Part shown: one piece after another, positions 46,276-54,584 of the stretch
Position numbering within the stretch: the stretch's first letter is position 1
How the letters are laid out: each line of letters opens with the position of its first letter
From: Candidatus Peregrinibacteria bacterium
GTDB lineage: Bacteria; Patescibacteriota; Gracilibacteria; Peribacterales; Peribacteraceae
Length of the DNA stretch: 64,000 bases
Direction: 5' to 3'
Assembly: GCA_016186175.1 (NCBI GenBank)
Contig: JACPMB010000009.1
Location: forward strand, 89,973-153,972
The notes under the pieces: generated by a model
The model's database searches: none
What the model was told of the DNA's origin: nothing
Seen by the model: the letters and a program-made list of their open reading frames with translations, nothing else
Translations under genes and position numbers: made by a program

Positions 46276-47991
46276 TCAGGAATGTGACAATACCGGCACT
46301 CTTGATGCTGGTGGAGTCGGTGCCTCTTGTCTAAGTCGTTTATCCTGATCGCGTTTCAGAAAGACAACAAGCCCATCCCATGCTTCTCCGTAAGTCAGAT
46401 TGGATCGCTCCTTGAATTTCTTCTTCTTAAGAACCGTTTGGGCGGGGCGAATTCCGAAGGAATGAGTTATGTTATGTCTGCTGCAGAATTCACCGACATC
46501 GCTTTTCCCCGTGAATGATTCCTTCTCCTGGAACGAATCATGTTCATCAAGTGCCATTACAGAGGCAACATTCTTTTGGCCGAGTGCTTCTGCCAATTTT
46601 GGTGCATAAGAAAAATGCATACCGTCGACACTCTCTATATGCCTGCGACTGGAATCGAATGCAAAATCAAATGACGGATGAGAAAGCATGAATACCTTGG
46701 CCTGTGGCTCTTCTCTCATAAGCCTCGTCAGGTACCTCACTTGTTCGTCGAGTCCCAATTCGCCCGATAACTCAGTTCCAACAAGAGTGAATTGCAACCC
46801 CGGAAGTTGCCTTACCTGTTGCAGAGTCTCTCTCAGCTTGGTTCGTTCATCTTTGCAGTGCTTGTAGGTATCTTCAAGAAAAATAAAACCTGCACCACAG
46901 AGCATAGAGACAACTTCTATCGAATCTTCACCGTCGAGGAATCTTTCAAATACATGCTGGAGTTGCGGTGGGATGTGAAGTGCCAAATGAGAAATTTCTG
47001 TGCGGCCGGTCATATCTGCCATAAGATTCGGCAATCTGGTGATCGCCTCATCAGTAATGCTTCTTAGAAGAACTACCGATGCGCCATCCTCAAAAAAGTC
47101 AGCAAGCAATTCCGCAGGAGGACGGCCGTGCTCTTTGATTTGCTCTGCAAAATTATGTGCTTCTTGCGTAGTAAGTAATGGTTTTGTGTTCACCCCCAAC
47201 ACTCCCTCGATCAATTGACGGTTGATCGCTGCGGATACACGTGCCGTTTCCGTTCGATCACTCTTTTCCATTATGGAAAGTACGGCATGGGCGTTTAGAG
47301 CCAGACGTGCATCGGTGAATCGCTGTGCATGCTTCAATAGGCTCCGCAATTTTTGAATCCATAGCCGGTAATCCTCTACTCCCAGATATTCTAGTAGATT
47401 CTTTCTCAGTGTTTTCCCATCGCGGGTACTGCTTTGCATTGCAAGCCTATCAAAGACGATCGAGCTATCATCAACTGCTTCTTGGCCGCGCATCTGGGCA
47501 TCAAGAGCATAGATGGCTTTTTTCATGAGTATCACTGTGCGTGCTTCGATATCGTGATCTTCTTCAGTTTCCTTCCCGGAGAGCAATGAATGTGCCTTCT
47601 GCAGAAATTGTCTTATACCAGGATCGAAAATTAATTTTGCGTCTTTTTTAATACGCAGCTCAAGCGAAAGAATAAACGCTTGTAAAACCGCAGGAGATGC
47701 ATCTTTTGTTTCGATGACAGAGCAAAATAATTTCTGTACTTCTGTGCGTGTAGGCCATTGACAGGCCATGATCTGTGCAAGTTCAGCTTTCAGCTTACCA
47801 TCCGTGGCTTGTTCATAGGCTCTTAGAAAGTCAGCAAATGCTCCATCTAATTTTCCTATTGAGCTCATAGTTTTTCTCATGATTGTTTCTGCTGCCTGAA
47901 AGCGAGCATCAGCATCGGCCTCTTGGCTTCTGAGAAGAACATGTAGATGGTAATTCAATTCCTTATCGCCATTTGATGGCTTATCGCTCAT
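46276..47991 (-). CDS. Large protein of unknown function; helical N-terminus, possible ChaN/Tiki-like region
   Basis: 571-aa ORF; LLADFFEDGASVVLLRSITDEAITRLPNLMADMTGRTEISHLALHIPPQLQHVFERFLDGE is weakly ChaN-like. Confidence 0.6.
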   Translation of the reverse strand: MSDKPSNGDKELNYHLHVLLRSQEADADARFQAAETIMRKTMSSIGKLDGAFADFLRAYEQATDGKLKAELAQIMACQWPTRTEVQKLFCSVIETKDASPAVLQAFILSLELRIKKDAKLIFDPGIRQFLQKAHSLLSGKETEEDHDIEARTVILMKKAIYALDAQMRGQEAVDDSSIVFDRLAMQSSTRDGKTLRKNLLEYLGVEDYRLWIQKLRSLLKHAQRFTDARLALNAHAVLSIMEKSDRTETARVSAAINRQLIEGVLGVNTKPLLTTQEAHNFAEQIKEHGRPPAELLADFFEDGASVVLLRSITDEAITRLPNLMADMTGRTEISHLALHIPPQLQHVFERFLDGEDSIEVVSMLCGAGFIFLEDTYKHCKDERTKLRETLQQVRQLPGLQFTLVGTELSGELGLDEQVRYLTRLMREEPQAKVFMLSHPSFDFAFDSSRRHIESVDGMHFSYAPKLAEALGQKNVASVMALDEHDSFQEKESFTGKSDVGEFCSRHNITHSFGIRPAQTVLKKKKFKERSNLTYGEAWDGLVVFLKRDQDKRLRQEAPTPPASRVPVLSHS

Positions 47992-48097
47992 AATCCCATT
48001 ATAACATTATTTATTAATAATTCAACAATGCCAGGCGAGGCATTGTTACTGTCTTGTTTGCATCTGGCGTATCCGCCGCCTGTACAATCCCCTACCG

Positions 48098-49831
48098 ATG
48101 TTCACGAAGAATTTCAGGCGCGAGGCGCTGTGGCGGCTTCCTCTGCCTGTTTTTCTGATTTTGTTCCTGTGGGGCATGGAAGCGCGGTATCCGAGAGTCG
48201 GCGGCGATTTCCTGCCGTTTTTCCGGCAGCTTCTCGAAGGCCGCTGGCACTTCGCGCATTACGGGCTGGCGCCATTGCGGTACGCCGTCCATCTCTGCGG
48301 CGGGCTGCCGCTTTACGGCCATCCGAACGATCTCTATTACTCGATTCCGCAATTGCTCGTCCTGATAATGGATCCGTGGAGGGCGATGGAACTGTCTGCC
48401 GTCGTCTTTTTGAGTGCCGGCTACGCAGGATGGCGGCTCTTTGGGAGCGATGTGCTGCGGTTAAGCGGGCCGTGGAACCGCGTCCTCGCGCTTGTCATGA
48501 TCTCGAGCGGGTTTTACTTCATGCACATCCATGGAGGCCACATAAACTTCTTTGCATACCCTCTCCTCGGATGGCTGTGCTGGTTGCCGCTTTCCAATGA
48601 GCCGAAATGGCTGAACACCACCGCGCGGGCGGCGTTGTTCGGCCTGCTCGCGGCTGCGATTCTCCACACAGGCGGATACTACGTGCTTATATTTTTTGGG
48701 ATTCTTTTTTCCGCCGGTTTGCCGCTTCTGTTGCTTTATCGCGACCATGCGGATGTTCCGGACATTCGCACGATCGTCAGTCGCGCGTTTTTCTCCGCAG
48801 CCGCAGCCGCTGCCGTTTCTGCAAGCAAGCTTGTCGCCGTTTATTCGCTCATGCGGGTGATTCCGCGCGCCGTAGACCTCAGCGTTTTGCGCGTCAGCCC
48901 CGCTCTCTTCATGTTGCGGTCATTGTGGGGATTCCCGCAAAATCGCGCGCTTTTCGCGGGAGCGCCGTGGAGTCCGCACGAGAACAGCATGTTCACGTCG
49001 CCAGTTGTTCTTTTTGGCGTTGTGATTGCGATTTTCTGGCTTGTGTTCCCGAACGGGAAAGACTTCCGCAGGCGCATTATCTCGCTCGCCTGCTTCGCGC
49101 TTTTGTTCTTGATATTCCAGAGTCTTGTGGCGGGGTCAGGGATCGCGGCACTCGCGTTGCACCGGCTGCCGGTCTTTTCGTCCATCCGGGTATCAGTGAG
49201 GTACTTGAACATTTTTTCGATCATCCTGTCTGTCATTGGCGTGTGCGTGCTGACCCGCTCGGCGCGGCGCTGGCGGCCGGGCGCCGATGCGGGCCTGGCG
49301 GCATCCGCCATCGTAATCACTCTTGCCGGCTTTTTCCTTGCTTATCGCGCGCTGATGCCGCAAATCAATCTGCATCTGGACTACCGGCAATTCCGTACGG
49401 AGCTTGATCGCATGGAATCGGCGGGATTCACGCGAATTCCCGTTGACCGCGCCGTCGCCGGCGATACCGATTTCCTCGGCACGACCGGCATCGTCTGCAC
49501 CGAGGACGCACTGTTCACGTGGATGCGTCAGCCTGTACGGAAAAAAATGACGCCTGGCCCGGTGCGCGATGAGCGCGGCGGCGATTTCAACATGATGAAG
49601 CCCGCTTGTTACGCGTACGGCCCCGCAAATAATTGCAGGCCCGGCGACCGAATTCCGGCTGCGGACAACAAAAATCTGGATGGTTTTCTCACGGGCGGGC
49701 CGATGACATGGAAGATATCCGCTCTACAGCGCGCCGCCGATGCGCTAACGATCGCAAGTCTGATCGCAGCCGTGGAGTATCTGTTCATCGAATGGTTTTT
49801 CCGTCGCAATGCGGCAAGGCGCGCTTATTGA
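48098..49831 (+). CDS. Multi-TM GT-C/YfhO-like membrane protein
   Basis: Many hydrophobic segments; located upstream of a GT2 gene. Confidence 0.7.
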   Translation: MFTKNFRREALWRLPLPVFLILFLWGMEARYPRVGGDFLPFFRQLLEGRWHFAHYGLAPLRYAVHLCGGLPLYGHPNDLYYSIPQLLVLIMDPWRAMELSAVVFLSAGYAGWRLFGSDVLRLSGPWNRVLALVMISSGFYFMHIHGGHINFFAYPLLGWLCWLPLSNEPKWLNTTARAALFGLLAAAILHTGGYYVLIFFGILFSAGLPLLLLYRDHADVPDIRTIVSRAFFSAAAAAAVSASKLVAVYSLMRVIPRAVDLSVLRVSPALFMLRSLWGFPQNRALFAGAPWSPHENSMFTSPVVLFGVVIAIFWLVFPNGKDFRRRIISLACFALLFLIFQSLVAGSGIAALALHRLPVFSSIRVSVRYLNIFSIILSVIGVCVLTRSARRWRPGADAGLAASAIVITLAGFFLAYRALMPQINLHLDYRQFRTELDRMESAGFTRIPVDRAVAGDTDFLGTTGIVCTEDALFTWMRQPVRKKMTPGPVRDERGGDFNMMKPACYAYGPANNCRPGDRIPAADNKNLDGFLTGGPMTWKISALQRAADALTIASLIAAVEYLFIEWFFRRNAARRAY

Positions 49832-49854
49832 TGCGCAGGATGTAAGATGAAAAC

Positions 49855-50583
49855 GTGCTCTCTATTTCCGTGGTCATTCCCGCATACAACGAAGAAGCTG
49901 CGCTGGACGGCGTGTTGCGGCGCTGCATGGATACGCTTACGCAATGCGCGGAAGATTTCGACATCACGATTGTCAACGATGCGAGCGACGACGGCACCGG
50001 CGCGATCATCGAAGACTGGCGGCGGCGTTTCCCGGAACTTATCCGCGTCGTGCATCATTCCATCCGGCAGGGCATGGCCAGTACGTTCGAAGACGCCTAC
50101 CGCAGCGGAAGAAAAGAGTACGTCATATTGCTGCACGGTGACGGGCAGTACCCGCCGGAGATGATATCCGATTGCATTCGCGCGCTCCCCTTTTCCGATG
50201 TAGTTTTAATGACGCGCCGGCGGAAATTTTACGGTCCGTACCGTCATGCTCTCTCATGGGGCTATCGCCGTATTCCAAGTCTGTTTTTTGGAATTGATCT
50301 CCGAGATCCTGGCTGCAGCAAATGCCTGCGGCGCGATCTGATTGAAAGCATTCCGATCATATCCACAAGCGTGTTCGCGGAGGCGGAACGCGTAATTCGC
50401 GCTGCCCGGGACGGCCGCAGAATAACTTTCATAGAGATCGAATCCGTTCCGAGGGTATCGGGAATCGCGCAAGGCGGCGGGATGCTGCATGCGCTACATG
50501 CGTTCGGCGACATGCTTAGGTTTTGGTGGAGCCTGCGAGTAATGCGCAATTACGGCAAGAACAACGCAATCAAGAATCAGTAA
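49855..50583 (+). CDS. Glycosyltransferase family 2 (dolichol-phosphate-mannose synthase-like)
   Basis: SISVVIPAYNEEAALDGVLRRCMDTL; TIVNDASDDGTGAIIEDW; EYVILLHGDGQYPPEMI. Confidence 0.9.
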   Translation: MLSISVVIPAYNEEAALDGVLRRCMDTLTQCAEDFDITIVNDASDDGTGAIIEDWRRRFPELIRVVHHSIRQGMASTFEDAYRSGRKEYVILLHGDGQYPPEMISDCIRALPFSDVVLMTRRRKFYGPYRHALSWGYRRIPSLFFGIDLRDPGCSKCLRRDLIESIPIISTSVFAEAERVIRAARDGRRITFIEIESVPRVSGIAQGGGMLHALHAFGDMLRFWWSLRVMRNYGKNNAIKNQ

Positions 50584-50610
50584 AGTCCAGGGATTCTATT
50601 GCTTTAAGTC

Positions 50611-50632
50611 TTCCATGGAGGCTCCATGGAGG
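50611..50632. repeat. Two tandem CTCCATGGAG-type palindromes overlapping the start codon
   Basis: TTCCATGGAGG CTCCATGGAGG; further sites at 51102-51111 and 51183-51192. Confidence 0.85.
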
Positions 50633-51243
50633 GTATCTTGGAGGCCGTGACGCTCCCCTATCTCACGATCGGCGAGGCTGCGAAGCAGACGAATCGTTCT
50701 CCGAGCACGATACGGCGTATCATCCGATCGATCATCGTCGGCCCGTCAAACGAAGACCGCTCCGGAGTCGAGCCGACGCCGAAAGCAGTCGAAGCTTTCA
50801 AAAAAAAGGGCGAGAATTTCACATGGAGGATCCGCGAAGACGTCCTGCTTAAGAATATGTCTTCAGCCCTGAAGGGAGAGGAAAAATCAGCGGCTCGCTT
50901 TTCCTCGAAAATGGAAAAGGATGTCCTTCAAATTCTCCGGCAGGAGCTGGATCGTAAAAACATGCAAATTGAAAAACAGTGGGATGTTATCCAGTCGCTC
51001 AACGACCGTCTGCGCGAAGGCAATATTCTCATGGGGTCCCTGCAGCAGAGACTCGCGCTCCCGACCGCAGATTCCCATGCTCCGGCGGCCGTCAGCCCTC
51101 CCTCCATGGAGCCCTCCATTGAGACAAAGAGGGCCTCCAAAAGAAAGGCGCAAGATGTTAAGGAAAAGCTGTCCAGGAAGGCCTCCATGGAGGCCGTCAC
51201 GAAACCTTCCAGGAGGGGAGTCCTAAGTTGGCTTTTCCGATAA
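50626..51243 (+). CDS. HTH (MerR/excisionase-like) protein with coiled coil and basic C-terminus
   Basis: LTIGEAAKQTNRSPSTIRRIIRSII; LRQELDRKNMQIEKQWDVIQSLNDRLREGN. Confidence 0.72.
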   Translation: MEGILEAVTLPYLTIGEAAKQTNRSPSTIRRIIRSIIVGPSNEDRSGVEPTPKAVEAFKKKGENFTWRIREDVLLKNMSSALKGEEKSAARFSSKMEKDVLQILRQELDRKNMQIEKQWDVIQSLNDRLREGNILMGSLQQRLALPTADSHAPAAVSPPSMEPSIETKRASKRKAQDVKEKLSRKASMEAVTKPSRRGVLSWLFR

Positions 51244-51372
51244 TCGGAACGCAAGAATTCAAATCATAATAACCAATGGAGTCTATGGAGAACGTTGCAA
51301 GCACAAAAGACGGCAATCCGTCATTGCCGGGTATTGCATATATATCTTTACCACTAGTAAGGTGTGTATCCA

Positions 51373-51921
51373 ATGAATAGACTGCTAGCATCAGAAAAAG
51401 TGGATGCGATCAAAGTGCAGGCGAACGCTGCCATGCAGGGTTTTGAGGCAATCCCTACGCATGAAAGACTATTGAGCATTGCCAAGGCTAATAACATTGA
51501 AGTGCTAGAGGCAGACCTTTTTGACATCTCTGGTGCTCTGCGCAAGGAAGGCGATGTTTGGAGAATATATGTCAATCGTCAGGACTCACCGCAACGAAAA
51601 CGATTTACAATCGCTCACGAATTAGGACACTTTTTTCTTCACACAACCGAAGGCACCGAATTCGTAGACGGTTATGTATTTACTCGCTCGGACATTATCC
51701 GCTATGGAGAAAGGGAATTAGAAGCGAATGAATTTGCCGGAAATCTTGTGATGCCCGAATCTAAAGTGCGCGAATTGGTAACGGGAGCAATTACAGATGA
51801 AACGATAGTATCTTTAGCAAGAACATTTGAGGTATCTCCATTTGCAATGGAAACACGCCTTAAGAATCTTGGACTAATCAATGGTCCCGCCTCCTCAACA
51901 CCAAGGCCTCACACACCCTGA
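51373..51921 (+). CDS. ImmA/IrrE-family metallopeptidase
   Basis: KRFTIAHELGHFFLHTTEG (HExxH); RELEANEFAGNLVMPE. Confidence 0.92.
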   Translation: MNRLLASEKVDAIKVQANAAMQGFEAIPTHERLLSIAKANNIEVLEADLFDISGALRKEGDVWRIYVNRQDSPQRKRFTIAHELGHFFLHTTEGTEFVDGYVFTRSDIIRYGERELEANEFAGNLVMPESKVRELVTGAITDETIVSLARTFEVSPFAMETRLKNLGLINGPASSTPRPHTP

Positions 51922-52171
51922 CACTGGCAGGATGTATGAAGACTGGCATGGACAATTAGGGGCAACGCCTATTGCTCCACTCGTGCTGGACAACAGAAGT
52001 GACGACGAGAAATCTGCGAGCGCAAGGTTGAAAAACGCACAGGCTGCAGAAATGGAACAAAAGAATTGGCGACGTAGGATTGCAATCGGATGGGCCTATT
52101 TTTGGAGATTCGGCCTGACGTTCATAGTCGGATTTATTCTCGGCAATGCGTTCAGGGTTACTGTATGGTAA
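51881..52171 (+). CDS. Small single-TM protein (alternative start 51932)
   Basis: RRRIAIGWAYFWRFGLTFIVGFILGNAFRVTVW; starts within or right after the ImmA/IrrE gene. Confidence 0.6.
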   Translation: MVPPPQHQGLTHPDTGRMYEDWHGQLGATPIAPLVLDNRSDDEKSASARLKNAQAAEMEQKNWRRRIAIGWAYFWRFGLTFIVGFILGNAFRVTVW

Positions 52172-52265
52172 CGCTATGCCGAAAGAAGACGTTGATAGGC
52201 TCCGATTCGAGACATTACTGCGACGTGCTGCAACGTTATCCGACTGGATATCAAGGGATAGTCGC

Positions 52266-53723
52266 CTAATTTAATACCGGCAGTTTCTTATGCCACTCCG
52301 TGGCTTGCTCGTACGCGTGCGCTGCGCGGAGGATAGTGGATTCCTGCCATCGCGCGCTCATCAGCTGGAGGCCGATCGGCAACCCTTCGCCGGAAAATCC
52401 GCACGGCACCGAGAGCGCAGGAATTCCTGCCATAACCGCGCCGTCCATAAAAATGTCTTCCAGATACAGGGCCACGGGATCATCCGCGTGAGCTCCGATG
52501 GTAAAAGCCGGGGTGGGGGAGACCGGCGCCAGAATCACATCCACCGAACGGAACGCCTTGTCAAAATCCCCGCCGATCAGCGTTCGCACTTTCTGCGCCT
52601 GGCGGTAATACGCGTCGTAGTACCCGGCGGAAAGGGCGTAGGTTCCGATCATGATCCGGCGTTTTACTTCCGGACCGAAGCCGGTGCTGCGCACCTGCTC
52701 ATAATAATCCAGAAGATTTTTGTATTTCCCGGCCGTGTGTCCGTAGCGTATGCCGTCGTAGCGGGCCATGTTTGAACTCACTTCGCATGGGCAAAGAACG
52801 TAATAGGCGGCGAGCGCGTATTTGGTATGGGGGAGGGAGATGTCTGCAAGCGTCGCGCCGAGTTTTCCGAAGGCCTCCGCGGCGGCCTTCACGGAGGCCT
52901 CCACCTCATTGCTCATGCCTTTGATTAAGTATTCCTTAGGGATGCCGATCTTAATGCCCTTCATGCCCTTTTTCAGATCAGCACGATAGTCAGGTACAGG
53001 CATGTCGGCCGTCGTTGCATCAAGCGGGTCCTTTCCAGCTATGGCCTGGAGGACGATTGCGAGATCTTCCACTGTGCGGCACAGCGGCCCGATGGTGTCG
53101 AGCGAACTGGCCATGCTCATCACTCCAAAACGGCTGGTGCGGCCGTATGTTGTTCGCAAGCCGGCAATGCCGCAGAAGCCGGCAGGTTGCCGTATCGAAC
53201 CACCGGTATCAGTGCCCAGCGCGAAAATTCCTTCTCCGGCGCATACTCCAGCCGCAGAACCTCCCGATGAGCCGCCGGCCACGCGGGATGTGTCCCACGG
53301 ATTCCTGGTAACGCCATAGCATGAGGATTCCGTGGAGCACCCCATTGTGAATTCATCGGTATTCGTCTTTGCTATGCTGATCGCTCCGGCGGTTTTCAGC
53401 CTTTTCGTAGTGGTTGAATCAAAAGGCGGCACGTAATTCTTTTCGCGCAGGATATTGCTGCATGCGGTGGTGGGAACTCCTTCTTCGCAATAAACGTCTT
53501 TGGCAAGATACGGGATGCCGGTTAATGGATTGTCGAATTTTTTGTCGTCATCAATTTTATTGGCTTCAACCAGGGCTCTTTCAAAGTTCCGATGCACCAC
53601 GGCATTGATCTTCCCGTCTATTTTTTCAATGCGCTCAATGCAGGCGCGCACCAGTTCGTTCGAGCTTACTTCGCGTCCGGCTAATTTGTCATGCGCCTGT
53701 GCGATGGTGAGAGCGGAAAGCAT
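52266..53723 (-). CDS. gatA: Glutamyl-tRNA(Gln) amidotransferase subunit A
   Basis: AVVHRNFERAL...GIPYLAKDVYCEEGVPTTACSNIL; GGSSGGSAAGVCAGEGIFALGTDTGGSIRQPAGFCG; start moved to MLSALTIAQAHDKL. Confidence 0.95.
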   Translation of the reverse strand: MLSALTIAQAHDKLAGREVSSNELVRACIERIEKIDGKINAVVHRNFERALVEANKIDDDKKFDNPLTGIPYLAKDVYCEEGVPTTACSNILREKNYVPPFDSTTTKRLKTAGAISIAKTNTDEFTMGCSTESSCYGVTRNPWDTSRVAGGSSGGSAAGVCAGEGIFALGTDTGGSIRQPAGFCGIAGLRTTYGRTSRFGVMSMASSLDTIGPLCRTVEDLAIVLQAIAGKDPLDATTADMPVPDYRADLKKGMKGIKIGIPKEYLIKGMSNEVEASVKAAAEAFGKLGATLADISLPHTKYALAAYYVLCPCEVSSNMARYDGIRYGHTAGKYKNLLDYYEQVRSTGFGPEVKRRIMIGTYALSAGYYDAYYRQAQKVRTLIGGDFDKAFRSVDVILAPVSPTPAFTIGAHADDPVALYLEDIFMDGAVMAGIPALSVPCGFSGEGLPIGLQLMSARWQESTILRAAHAYEQATEWHKKLPVLN

Positions 53724-53791
53724 TGGTGCGAATGCGGGATGATGGCGTGATAGAGGACTGGGGCAGGTGAAGACCGTGATGGGGATCGGAC

Positions 53792-53886
53792 TAGACACGG
53801 AGTCGTTTCTTCGTGAACATCACTCCTAGAAGTACAGCTATAGAAAGCAAACGAATGATTATTGAAGAGAAACGACGCCGTGTCTA
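53792..53886. repeat. Terminal-inverted-repeat element (MITE-like), copy 2
   Basis: TAGACACGGAGTCGTTTCTTCGTGAACATCACTCC....GAAACGACGCCGTGTCTA; homologous to the reverse complement of 27072-27163. Confidence 0.85.
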
Positions 53887-54180
53887 GCCGTGCGCGGAAG
53901 GCGACACGATTTGGTGATCGCTAAGAGGCAGGGGACTGCAGGAAAGCAGCTTTTCCGGATCCGTTCCTGCGCTTCGAACTACGTCGTCACGCAGCGCGTT
54001 TGTCCGGCCAGTCACCTGCGCCGTTGCCTCCACGCCGTTCGTATCCACTTCCTGGAGCACGCTGACGTATTGCAGGATTGATGTGAGTTCTTTGGAGTAT
54101 CTCGAAACCTCGTCTTCCGTAAGACTAAGACGAGCGAGCTTCGCAATATGCCGGACCTGCTCTTTCGTGAGTTGCGTCAT
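53884..54180 (-). CDS. gatC: Glutamyl-tRNA(Gln) amidotransferase subunit C
   Basis: LTKEQVRHIAKLARLSLTEDEVSRYSKELTSILQYVSVLQEVDTNGVEATAQV. Confidence 0.92.
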   Translation of the reverse strand: MTQLTKEQVRHIAKLARLSLTEDEVSRYSKELTSILQYVSVLQEVDTNGVEATAQVTGRTNALRDDVVRSAGTDPEKLLSCSPLPLSDHQIVSPSAHG

Positions 54181-54197
54181 GTTTCTATTCTACACAC

Positions 54198-54584
54198 ATG
54201 CGGCTCATGCGCCTCCGCGGCAGAAAAACCTGTGATCGTCTGATACGCCAGGGAAACGTCTGGAAGGGCCGCCATATGCTTATCAGGTGGCTGGCGGGCC
54301 ATCCACGCCACCCGAGCGCCAGTCGCGCGTCTGAGGCCATTTATGCGGGAACACTGGCCTCTTCCAAACTCGACAAATCCGCCGTCAGGCGAAACAGAAT
54401 GCGCAGACGATGCCGTGAGGCGCTGCGCATGGCTCTTCTGGCGCTGCCTGCCGCGCCATGGACCATGCAGTTGTTGGTTGTTCCACGTTCATCTAGTCTG
54501 GATGCCCCGTTTACAGAAATTCAGAAGGACATTCTGACTTTTCTATCTTCACGTTCCCATGGCCGAAGCGCAAAAACCACGTAG
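54198..54584 (+). CDS. rnpA: Ribonuclease P protein component
   Basis: LASSKLDKSAVRRNRMRRRCREALR; overlaps the downstream yidC. Confidence 0.85.
   Translation: MRLMRLRGRKTCDRLIRQGNVWKGRHMLIRWLAGHPRHPSASRASEAIYAGTLASSKLDKSAVRRNRMRRRCREALRMALLALPAAPWTMQLLVVPRSSSLDAPFTEIQKDILTFLSSRSHGRSAKTT

Noticed and set aside
53724-53798. Upstream extension of gatA (MSSPIPITVFTCPSPLSRHHPAFAP)
   Set aside because: Extends into the repeat element and is unlike GatA N-termini; MLSALTIAQ at 53723 is the likelier start.
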